DNA from: Lachnospiraceae bacterium
GTDB taxonomy: Bacteria; Bacillota; Clostridia; Lachnospirales; Lachnospiraceae
Direction: 5' to 3'
Length of the DNA stretch: 64,000 bases
NCBI GenBank assembly: GCA_910575075.1
Contig: CAJTCY010000022.1
Span: forward strand, 21,884-85,883
The first letter of the stretch is position 1. Each line of letters opens with the position of its first letter. The notes beneath the pieces were generated by a model, which saw only the letters and a program-made list of their open reading frames with translations, searched no databases and was not told the DNA's origin. The position numbers and the translations under genes are program-made. Shown piece after piece: positions 44,175 to 51,098 of the stretch.

Positions 44175-45559
44175 TGGATGTATTGAAGAAAGTACCAGTA
44201 AGAGAACAGGAACCAAAGGTACGCGCGGCGAATTTTGATGAAGTGTGCCTTGGGTATAATAAAGAAGAAGCTATGGAAGAGGCAGAGAGATGCTTAAACT
44301 GTAAAAATGCACAGTGTGTCAAAGGATGTCCGGTTGCCATTGATATTCCAGGATTTGTTTCCCAGATCAAAGAAGGCAATTTTGAAGAGGCTTATCAGGT
44401 AATCAGCAACTCCAGCGCCCTTCCGGCAGTCTGCGGGCGTGTGTGTCCTCAGGAGAGCCAGTGCGAAGGGAAGTGTATCCGTGGAATCAAAGGAGAACCG
44501 GTTTCTATCGGTAAATTGGAGCGTTTTGCGGCAGACTGGGCAAGAGAAAATAATATCAAGCCAGAGCCTGCCTCTGAGAAAAAGGACCATAAGGTGGCGG
44601 TGATTGGCTCTGGGCCGGCAGGATTGACCTGTGCCGGAGATCTTGCCAAAATGGGTTATGATGTGACAATTTTTGAAGCGCTTCATGAGCCGGGCGGCGT
44701 GTTGATTTATGGGATTCCTGAATTCCGTCTTCCTAAGAGCGAGGTTGTGGCCAAAGAAATAGAGAATGTCAAATCATTGGGCGTTAAGATTGAGACGAAC
44801 GTAGTGATCGGCAAAGCGGGGACCATTGACGAGCTGATGGAAGAAGAAGGATTTGAGGCTGTCTTTATCGGTTCCGGCGCTGGACTTCCCAGGTTTATGG
44901 GAATTCCTGGAGAACAGGCAAACGGCGTGTTTTCGGCAAATGAATTCCTCACTAGAAATAATCTGATGAAGGCGTTTAGGGAAGATTACGATACACCTAT
45001 CATGAAGGGTAAGAAAGTGGCTGTGGTAGGCGGCGGGAATGTTGCAATGGACGCTGCGAGAACAGCTTTGCGCCTGGGTGCCGAGGTGCATATTGTATAC
45101 CGCAGAAGTGAGTCAGAACTTCCGGCACGAGTGGAGGAAGTTCATCATGCGAAGGAAGAAGGCATTATTTTTGACCTTCTCACAAATCCCACCGAGATTC
45201 TGGTGGATGAGAATGGATGGGTGAAGGGCATGACCTGTATCCGTATGGAGCTGGGCGAGCCAGACGAATCTGGAAGAAGAAGCCCGATTGAAATTCCGGG
45301 ATCTGAATTTGACCTGGAATTGGATACGGTAATTATGTCTCTGGGGACTTCTCCCAATCCGCTGATATCTTCTACCACGAAAGGACTGGATGTTAACCGC
45401 AGAAAATGCATTGTGGCTGAAGAAGAGAACGGGGCCACCAGCAAGCCGGGCGTGTTTGCAGGAGGGGATGCAGTAACCGGAGCCGCGACGGTAATTCTTG
45501 CCATGGGTGCAGGTAAGGCAGCGGCAAAGGGGATAGATGAGTACCTTACCAGTAAATAA
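44174..45559 (+). CDS. nfnB: NfnB-type large subunit, glutamate synthase-like NADPH dehydrogenase
   Basis: Large subunit of the same complex: binds FAD (bifurcating) and NADPH and two [4Fe-4S] clusters. N-terminal cysteines CLNCKNAQCVKGCPVAIDIP and CGRVCPQESQCEGKC, FAD-binding VIGSGPAGLTCAGDLAKMGY and NADP-binding VVGGGNVAMDAARTALRLGA are visible. 461 residues, as in the GltA/NfnB family. Translationally coupled to nfnA. With nfnA it balances NADH, NADPH and ferredoxin pools in an anaerobe. Confidence 0.95.
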   Translation: MDVLKKVPVREQEPKVRAANFDEVCLGYNKEEAMEEAERCLNCKNAQCVKGCPVAIDIPGFVSQIKEGNFEEAYQVISNSSALPAVCGRVCPQESQCEGKCIRGIKGEPVSIGKLERFAADWARENNIKPEPASEKKDHKVAVIGSGPAGLTCAGDLAKMGYDVTIFEALHEPGGVLIYGIPEFRLPKSEVVAKEIENVKSLGVKIETNVVIGKAGTIDELMEEEGFEAVFIGSGAGLPRFMGIPGEQANGVFSANEFLTRNNLMKAFREDYDTPIMKGKKVAVVGGGNVAMDAARTALRLGAEVHIVYRRSESELPARVEEVHHAKEEGIIFDLLTNPTEILVDENGWVKGMTCIRMELGEPDESGRRSPIEIPGSEFDLELDTVIMSLGTSPNPLISSTTKGLDVNRRKCIVAEEENGATSKPGVFAGGDAVTGAATVILAMGAGKAAAKGIDEYLTSK

Positions 45560-45601
45560 TCAGTGGAAGAGACAGTAAGTAATTTTTAGGAGGAAAGCAT
45601 A

Positions 45602-46768
45602 ATGAAAGACATAACCATTACAGATACGATTAAATATATCGGGGCAGATGATAAAGATATTGACCTGTTTGAGAGCCAGTATGTAGTTCCAAACGGCGTA
45701 TCTTATAATTCATATGTGATTTTGGACGAGAAAGTAGCAGTGATGGACACGGTAGATTCCAGAAGAGGCGAGGAATGGCTGAATAATCTGGAAGAGGCGC
45801 TGGGAGGAAGAACGGTAGATTATCTGGTGGTTTCCCATATGGAACCGGATCATGCGGCCAATGTGCAGGCGCTTGCAGAGAAATATCCGCAGATGAAGGT
45901 GGTTGGAAACGCTAAGACTTTTCCAATGATTGCGCAGTTTTTTGACATTGATTTATCACAGCGTTCTCATGTGGTGGCTGAGGGAGATACACTCAATCTG
46001 GGAAGCCATGAGCTGACGTTTGTTATGGCGCCTATGGTACATTGGCCAGAGGTTATGGTGTCTTACGAAAGTTCTGAAAAAATTCTCTTTTCTGCAGACG
46101 GATTTGGTAAATTTGGTGCGCTGGATACAGAAGAGGACTGGGCGTGCGAGGCGAGACGTTATTACTTTAATATTGTGGGCAAATACGGCGCGCAAGTGCA
46201 GGCGCTGCTGAAAAAGGCGGCAGGTCTTGATATTCAGATGATTTGTCCTCTGCACGGACCGATTTTGAAAGAGAATCTTGCGTATTATATTGGAAAATAT
46301 CAGGTGTGGAGCAGCTATGAGCCGGAAGATGAAGGAATTCTGGTAGCGTACGCTTCTATTCATGGAAATACCAAAAAAGCAGCCATGAAATTAAAAGAAA
46401 TCTTAGAGGCAAAGGGAGCTAAAAAGGTGGCGATTACTGATTTGTCCAGAGACGATATGGCAGAGGCGATTGAGGATGCTTTCCGCTATGACAAAATGGT
46501 ACTTGCCTGCGCAACCTATGACGGTGGATTATTCCCCTGTATGGAAGATTTTCTGCATCATTTAAAGAGCAAAACATACCGCAAACGTACGGTTGCCCTT
46601 ATGGAAAATGGCTCTTGGGCTCCTACGGCAGCAAAGGCTATGAGAACCATATTGGAACAGATGAAGGATATTACAATCTGTGATAAGACAGTTACCATGA
46701 AGTCTGCCATGAAAGAAAATACGGTGGCAGATATGGAAACGCTTGCAGATGAGCTCCTTGCAAAATAA
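45602..46768 (+). CDS. fprA: A-type flavodiiron protein (oxygen/NO reductase)
   Basis: Cytoplasmic detoxifying enzyme that reduces O2 or NO. The lactamase-like diiron domain carries H79-M-E81-P-D83-H84 in VVSHMEPDHAANV, then CPLHGPIL with a further ligand. The C-terminal flavodoxin domain begins VAYASIHGNTKKAA. 388 residues, complete. AGGAGG site, 42 bp after nfnB, so probably in the same operon and supplied with electrons through NfnAB-dependent pools. Its stop codon lies within the target duplication of a family B element. Confidence 0.94.
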   Translation: MKDITITDTIKYIGADDKDIDLFESQYVVPNGVSYNSYVILDEKVAVMDTVDSRRGEEWLNNLEEALGGRTVDYLVVSHMEPDHAANVQALAEKYPQMKVVGNAKTFPMIAQFFDIDLSQRSHVVAEGDTLNLGSHELTFVMAPMVHWPEVMVSYESSEKILFSADGFGKFGALDTEEDWACEARRYYFNIVGKYGAQVQALLKKAAGLDIQMICPLHGPILKENLAYYIGKYQVWSSYEPEDEGILVAYASIHGNTKKAAMKLKEILEAKGAKKVAITDLSRDDMAEAIEDAFRYDKMVLACATYDGGLFPCMEDFLHHLKSKTYRKRTVALMENGSWAPTAAKAMRTILEQMKDITICDKTVTMKSAMKENTVADMETLADELLAK

Positions 46769-46776
46769 AATTAATT

Positions 46777-46831
46777 TAGGCAATTGCGAAACTATGAATT
46801 TCTCAAAACTATTGAGTTTCGCAATTACCTA
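46777..46831. mobile_element. Family B MITE, 55-bp minimal copy
   Basis: Only the two ends remain: TAGGCAATTGCGAAACTAT and ATTGAGTTTCGCAATTACCT-A. It is flanked by the direct repeat ATAAAATTAATT (46765-46776 and 46831-46842; the A at 46831 is shared), an 11-12-bp target duplication. The left repeat includes the fprA stop codon. Confidence 0.8.
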
Positions 46832-46884
46832 TAAAATTAATTGAAAGTAAGCCAGAAGAAAAACGTTAAAAGAATTTCTATAGA

Positions 46885-46926
46885 AGACTGTTTTCGTAAC
46901 AATTTACGAAGATAGTCTTTTTTTAT
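46885..46926 (+). terminator. Intrinsic terminator of the nfnAB-fprA operon
   Basis: AAGACT (46885-46890) pairs with AGTCTT (46915-46920), inner stem TTCGTAA/TTACGAA, seven T's. Confidence 0.85.
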
Positions 46927-46930
46927 CTTA

Positions 46931-47045
46931 TAGGATTCGGTTGTCAAAAGGTAGTGAAATAAAATGAAGCTGGCAATTTGTACCTATTTGTGCAAATTGC
47001 CAATAAGCATTTATAATACTACCTTTTGACACCTGAATCCTTATA
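46931..47045. repeat. Family A palindromic element, 115-bp copy
   Basis: Ends TAGGATTCGGTTGTCAAAAG and CTTTTGACACCTGAATCCTTA with core GGCAATTTG-tacctattt-GTGCAAATTGCC. It ends into GGAAAGACCTTGTCACG, half of family C, about 40 bp before the CIS operator. Confidence 0.8.
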
Positions 47046-47084
47046 GGAAAGACCTTGTCACGCTTTGTTAGAGAACATTTGTTT

Positions 47085-47104
47085 TTAAAGATACGTTAAA
47101 GATA
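47085..47104. promoter_or_regulatory. Tandem operator of the CIS locus, copy 1
   Basis: TTAAAGATA-cg-TTAAAGATA: two identical 9-mers with an 11-bp period, ending 12 bp before the -35 of the ATPase gene promoter. The inverse of the same 20-bp unit (17 of 20 positions) lies before the second CIS promoter at 51014-51033. Tandem sites with about one helical turn spacing are the usual binding form of OmpR/PhoB regulators. Confidence 0.6.
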
Positions 47105-47116
47105 GCAGCCATTCTA

Positions 47117-47145
47117 TTGTATTCTGATTTTTCCATAGATATAAT
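47117..47145 (+). promoter_or_regulatory. Promoter of the CIS ATPase gene
   Basis: TTGTAT (47117-47122), 17-bp spacer, TATAAT (47140-47145); about 27-36 bp before the start codon candidates. The poor -35 fits an activated promoter. Confidence 0.6.
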
Positions 47146-47171
47146 TGGGTTGATATCATAGATGGAGGTTG

Positions 47172-49229
47172 ATGTTGCATATGAAGAGATTGGCAGCGTT
47201 GGCAGTTTTGAAATTATCTCTGTATTTGAATCAGGAAGAAAATCCACAGTTATTTGAACAATATCGGGGACTTCTCATGACGGGAGTGACAAAGGAGGAT
47301 CTCGCCAGATGCCAGGAGCTTCCTCAATGCCTGTTCCATGACATGCCTGCAACAGCACGGCGTTATGAGCGGCTTTACGGGCTTTTGGAGGCAAACCCGG
47401 CAGCAGTGACAGCCGTTCAGGTTTATCTTCTGACGTGCATGGAGCCCAGAATACTGCAATTGTTAGGGCAGTGTTTCGGTATTCCTTCAGAGGGAGCCAA
47501 TATTCAGGAAGCATGGGCGCTTACTTACAGGGAAGATGAGTGCATCGACCATATTCGGGAGATTTATGAGGCATATCTTCTTGTGAAATATCTGCTTCTT
47601 GCAGATATGGAAGAAGAGAATTTTCTTCATGCGGCATTTGTTCCGGACCCTTATTTGGCCGCCTGGCTTTTGGGAGAAGAAGAGATTGATTATATTCTGA
47701 GAGGTTTTTGCGAGATATGGCATAAGGATGAAACCTATGGAAGACAGGTGATTATGTCCAGAGAAAAGGAACATGCGGCGGAGTTTTTGCAGAGGCAAGG
47801 TGGACAGGCAGTGCTGTATGTCAGCGGCAGACCCGGAAGCGGCAGGAAATTTTTTGTACATCAGGCGGCCCGCAAGGCAGGGGTTTCTGTACTGTTTGTG
47901 CCTTATGGAAAGCTTGTGGAAGGAGAATGTATCCAGAATCAGATATGGATGCGTGTGCTGCGGGAATGTCTCTTGAGTGAAACAGCCCTCTGCATTACAG
48001 ATATATTTGCCAGTGGTGGAAATATTATGTTTCCCAGGGAGGTTTTTCAGAGAGTGGAACAGGAGTATATGTGGAATTTTCCGCTTTTTTTGACAGGAAG
48101 CCTGGAAATAAAACCAGTTTCTGTATTTTCACGGCCTGTATATTTGGTTTCTATTGGCGAATACAGCATGGAGGAGCGGGTAGGTTTCTGGAATTATTTC
48201 GCAGATATTTATCTGGAAGATTCTGCCGGCTTTCCCGTGGAAACGCTGGCATCCCGGATGAATCTGAATGCCAGGCAGATCGAGAATGTAATGGAGCGGT
48301 TGGCAGGGACGGGGCATGGCAGAGACTGGGATATGCAGGAAATTTTCCGCACTTGCTATGAGGTCATGGATGAGGTGCACAGTCAGAATATGCATATTTT
48401 ATCAGGAAAATATACCTGGGAAGATTTGAAACTGCCGCCATATCCTAAAAAACTGTTAAAAGATCTGTGCTGCCAGGTACAATGTCAGACGACTGTATGG
48501 AATAAGTGGGGAATGCGCAGGAAAATTTCATATGGCAGAAGCATTTCGGCGTTATTTTCAGGACCGCCTGGGACAGGAAAAACCATGGCGGCACAAGTGG
48601 TTGCTTCCTGCCTGGGATTGGATATTTACAGGGTAGATTTGTCCCAGATTACAGATAAATATGTGGGAGAGACAGAGAAACACTTAAAAGAGGTGTTTGA
48701 CTTGGCAGAGAAGAGAAATATGATTTTGCTGTTTGATGAGGCAGATGCTCTTTTTGGCAGGCGGACAGGTGCAGGAGATGTCATGGAGAAATACGCAAAC
48801 ACACAGATTTCTTATCTGCTGCAGAGAATAGAAGAATATTCGGGAATCGTATTGATGACTACGAATCTTGTTTCTAATATTGACCGTGCGTTTTTAAGAA
48901 GGTTTCGTTACCATGTCACGTTCCATATGCCAGGAGCAAAGCTGCGGCAGGAATTGTGGGAGTATATGCTGGATGAGTCTGTTCCCAGGGAAGAGATTGA
49001 TTTTGAGTATCTTGCGTCTCAATTCGAACTTTCCGGGGCACAGATTAAGAATATTGCTTTAAATGCCTGCTGTCAGGCTGCGGCAGCAGGAGTTCAGCTT
49101 CAGATGAAGCATCTGGTAGAGGGAATTTTTCAGGAGGGGCAGAAGGAGGGGAAGCTGATGCTTTCAGAAGATTTCGGGATGTATGGAAAATTATTGAATG
49201 ATTTATTCCGGTTGTTTAGTCAGAATTAG
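47172..49229 (+). CDS. AAA+ ATPase of a contractile injection system (Pvc15/Afp15-like)
   Basis: A cytoplasmic ATPase of 685 residues. The N-terminal third is helical and unfamiliar. Near residue 218 a degenerate P-loop SGRPGSGRKFF suggests a first, inactive AAA module. The second module is complete: Walker A SGPPGTGKTMAAQ (about 464-476), Walker B MILLFDEADALFG, sensor-1 VLMTTNLV and arginine-finger region RAFLRRFRYH. Double AAA proteins of this size accompany extracellular and other contractile injection systems, where they are needed for assembly or loading. The start is uncertain: GGAGG at 47164-47168 is close to ATG 47172 and far from ATG 47181. First gene of the locus. Confidence 0.85.
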   Translation: MLHMKRLAALAVLKLSLYLNQEENPQLFEQYRGLLMTGVTKEDLARCQELPQCLFHDMPATARRYERLYGLLEANPAAVTAVQVYLLTCMEPRILQLLGQCFGIPSEGANIQEAWALTYREDECIDHIREIYEAYLLVKYLLLADMEEENFLHAAFVPDPYLAAWLLGEEEIDYILRGFCEIWHKDETYGRQVIMSREKEHAAEFLQRQGGQAVLYVSGRPGSGRKFFVHQAARKAGVSVLFVPYGKLVEGECIQNQIWMRVLRECLLSETALCITDIFASGGNIMFPREVFQRVEQEYMWNFPLFLTGSLEIKPVSVFSRPVYLVSIGEYSMEERVGFWNYFADIYLEDSAGFPVETLASRMNLNARQIENVMERLAGTGHGRDWDMQEIFRTCYEVMDEVHSQNMHILSGKYTWEDLKLPPYPKKLLKDLCCQVQCQTTVWNKWGMRRKISYGRSISALFSGPPGTGKTMAAQVVASCLGLDIYRVDLSQITDKYVGETEKHLKEVFDLAEKRNMILLFDEADALFGRRTGAGDVMEKYANTQISYLLQRIEEYSGIVLMTTNLVSNIDRAFLRRFRYHVTFHMPGAKLRQELWEYMLDESVPREEIDFEYLASQFELSGAQIKNIALNACCQAAAAGVQLQMKHLVEGIFQEGQKEGKLMLSEDFGMYGKLLNDLFRLFSQN

Positions 49230-49255
49230 CAGGCGCCGGAAGAATTGGTGTACAG

Positions 49256-49993
49256 ATGAAAATTGCAGTTTGCGAGGACAATGTTTTTGAAGTAAAACTG
49301 ATATACAGAAATCTGAAATTTGTACTGAAAGATTTGGCGGTTGCGGCAGAGGTTATGTGTTTTTCCAATGGTGAGGATTTACTGGACAGTGTGCGAAAGG
49401 GAGAAATCTATCAATTGTATGTGTTGGATATTATGCTGGGCGAGGGGAAAAATGGAATATCAATTGCAAGAGAAATCTGCGCATGGGATGAAAGAGCCCA
49501 GATTGCGTTTCTCACAGGCAGCCGGGAATACGCAGTGGAGGCATTTGAGATCGGGGCGTTTCATTATCTAGTAAAACCAGTGACAGAACATGCGGTAAGA
49601 GCGATTATCGAGCGGTGGCATATGCGCGAATACGTGAAAGAGCAATGCCTTGAGTTAAATTATGGAAGAGAAAAACGAAAATTTCCCCAATCGCAGATTT
49701 TATATATGAGAAGCAGAGACCGGGGAGTGGAGGTTCATATGAAACATCATAAATGGGATTCCTGGGTGAAAGTTCCTTTTCATACTGTTGAGGAAAAAAT
49801 ATGTCAATCTGTTTCCTTTGCTAAGATCGCAAGAGGATGCATTGTAAACATGGAACATGTCAGACGGATGGACGGCGGAGAGTGTTTTTTAAGCAATGGG
49901 GAGATATTGTCGATCAGCCGCCGGGAATATAGCAGTGTCAGGAATTGCTATAATGATTTTTTGTTCTGGAAAATGAAACAAGACGGTGGATAA
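49256..49993 (+). CDS. LytTR-family response regulator
   Basis: A 245-residue regulator of the AgrA/LytR type. The receiver domain has an acidic pocket (VCEDN), phospho-acceptor Asp in YVLDIMLGEGKNG and conserved Lys in YLVKPVTE; the C-terminal LytTR DNA-binding domain runs from about residue 140 (SQILYMRSRDRGVEVHMKHH; IARGCIVNMEHVRRMDGG). No histidine kinase gene accompanies it. It lies 26 bp after the ATPase gene and is followed by a terminator, so it probably belongs to the first CIS operon. Confidence 0.9.
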   Translation: MKIAVCEDNVFEVKLIYRNLKFVLKDLAVAAEVMCFSNGEDLLDSVRKGEIYQLYVLDIMLGEGKNGISIAREICAWDERAQIAFLTGSREYAVEAFEIGAFHYLVKPVTEHAVRAIIERWHMREYVKEQCLELNYGREKRKFPQSQILYMRSRDRGVEVHMKHHKWDSWVKVPFHTVEEKICQSVSFAKIARGCIVNMEHVRRMDGGECFLSNGEILSISRREYSSVRNCYNDFLFWKMKQDGG

Positions 49994-50048
49994 GAGGAAG
50001 CAGCGGGAAAAATTGTGCGCCAACGGCAGAAAGTGAACATGAGCGGTA

Positions 50049-50077
50049 TTGTTGAGAAAAGTCGAAAAAGCTATAAT
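50049..50077 (+). promoter_or_regulatory. Candidate promoter for the OmpR-family regulator gene
   Basis: TTGTTG (50049-50054), 17-bp spacer, TATAAT (50072-50077). The spacer contains AGTCGAAAAA (50060-50069), one mismatch from a Spo0A box. A terminator hairpin starts almost at the expected +1. Confidence 0.45.
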
Positions 50078-50083
50078 TTTAAG

Positions 50084-50113
50084 GAATGGTAGATTTTACC
50101 ATTCTTTTTATTT
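50084..50113 (+). terminator. Intrinsic terminator after the LytTR gene
   Basis: GAATGGTA (50084-50091) pairs with TACCATTC (50097-50104), loop GATTT, then a T-rich run. Confidence 0.75.
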
Positions 50114-50165
50114 CATAGGAAAGACCTTGTCATGTTAAAGTATGAAAGTACCTTTCCTATGAAAT
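50110..50165. repeat. Family C hairpin element
   Basis: Perfect 14-bp arms ATTTCATAGGAAAG and CTTTCCTATGAAAT around a core CCTTGTCATGTTAAAG..., related to the copy at 9104-9157. Confidence 0.65.
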
Positions 50166-50232
50166 AAAAAAATAGCAATTATGCGCAGTTAGCGGAGAGG
50201 AAGTTGCTGCTTCGCAGCCCACTCACGCGCGG

Positions 50233-50260
50233 AGAATGCGTAAAACGCATTCTTTTTATT
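50233..50260 (+). terminator. Intrinsic terminator in the leader of the OmpR-family regulator
   Basis: AGAATGCG (50233-50240) pairs with CGCATTCT (50246-50253) with a five-base loop and a T run, only 27 bp before the ATG at 50287. It could attenuate expression of the regulator. Confidence 0.65.
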
Positions 50261-50286
50261 ATTTTACGGCAAGGGAGGAAAATAGT

Positions 50287-50994
50287 ATGAACAAGGGAAA
50301 GATTTTGGTGGTGGAAGATGATGAAAAGTTAAGCTTTGCCATGAAGGCAAAGCTTGAAAAAAATGCGTACCAGGTCATTTCCGCATATACTGTCCGAGAA
50401 GCAGAAGCTTTGGTGAGAAAAGAACAGATAGATTTAATTCTGTTGGAGGCAGAGCTTCCAGACGAGAGTGGGCTGGATTTCTGTAAAAGGCTTCGGAAAA
50501 CAATTTTCACTCCAGTTGTCTTTGTGGGGAGTACCAGTGACGGGGATCTGATTGTGGAGGCTTTGAATAACGGAGGTGACGATTATATGGCAAAACCCTT
50601 GGACTTAAAAGTGCTTCTTGCCAGAGTGGAATCGAATATCCGGCGTCAGCGTGCATACAGAAAAGATGTGTTAAATGGAGAGATTATAGTTTTCCGTCAG
50701 TTTAAGGTGGATTTATCCAGGCATATGGTCTGGAAGATGGATGAGGACGGCAGGAAACAGAAAAAACTGCACTTATCCCCGATCGAATATAAATTATTGG
50801 AACTGTTTATTTCCAATATGGGAAGACTGCTGACATATGAAGAAATTTATCAGTATGTCTGGAAAACAGATGATTTGGGCGATGTCAGAACAGTAATGGT
50901 GCATGTCTCTAACTTGAGGAAAAAGATTAATTATCTGGAAAGTAATATGATTCAGACCGTGCGCGGCACGGGTTATGTATTTTATGACAGGTGA
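50287..50994 (+). CDS. OmpR/PhoB-family response regulator with Glu at the phospho-acceptor site
   Basis: A 235-residue regulator. The receiver keeps the acidic pocket (VVEDDEK), the Ser/Thr switch (VGSTSD) and the Lys (MAKPLDL), but the phospho-acceptor position reads LILLE54AELPDESG: Glu instead of Asp. The C-terminal winged helix (about 130-233) is intact: LSPIEYKLLELFISNMGRLL and MVHVSNLRKKI, RGTGYVFYDR. Glu can mimic phospho-Asp, so it may be constitutively active or regulated otherwise. No kinase gene nearby. It sits between two promoters carrying the same tandem operator, which it probably binds. ATG at 50287 follows GGGAGG. Confidence 0.9.
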   Translation: MNKGKILVVEDDEKLSFAMKAKLEKNAYQVISAYTVREAEALVRKEQIDLILLEAELPDESGLDFCKRLRKTIFTPVVFVGSTSDGDLIVEALNNGGDDYMAKPLDLKVLLARVESNIRRQRAYRKDVLNGEIIVFRQFKVDLSRHMVWKMDEDGRKQKKLHLSPIEYKLLELFISNMGRLLTYEEIYQYVWKTDDLGDVRTVMVHVSNLRKKINYLESNMIQTVRGTGYVFYDR

Positions 50995-51013
50995 GAAGTT
51001 CATGAGAATGCAG

Positions 51014-51033
51014 AATCTTTAACAAATCTTTAA
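51014..51033. promoter_or_regulatory. Tandem operator of the CIS locus, copy 2
   Basis: AATCTTTAA-ca-AATCTTTAA, 11-bp period; it is the inverse of the operator at 47085-47104. It ends 8 bp before the -35 of the second CIS promoter, directly downstream of the OmpR-family gene. Confidence 0.6.
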
Positions 51034-51041
51034 GCAGCGCT

Positions 51042-51071
51042 TTGTCGATTCATGTAAAATATTAATAGAAT
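51042..51071 (+). promoter_or_regulatory. Second CIS promoter
   Basis: TTGTCG (51042-51047), 18-bp spacer, TAGAAT (51066-51071), 27 bp before the GTG. Weak boxes suit an activated promoter. TTTGTCGATT at 51041-51050 also resembles a Spo0A box (TGTCGAA) with one mismatch. Confidence 0.5.
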
Positions 51072-51098
51072 GTGAAAGGAAAGGCGAGGTAGGAGAAT

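Larger units (their letters stand above)
46769..47171. other. Composite intergenic region before the CIS locus
   Basis: No gene. In order: a 55-bp family B element, a terminator, a 115-bp family A element, half of a family C motif (47041-47060), the tandem operator and the CIS promoter, each described separately. Confidence 0.8.
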
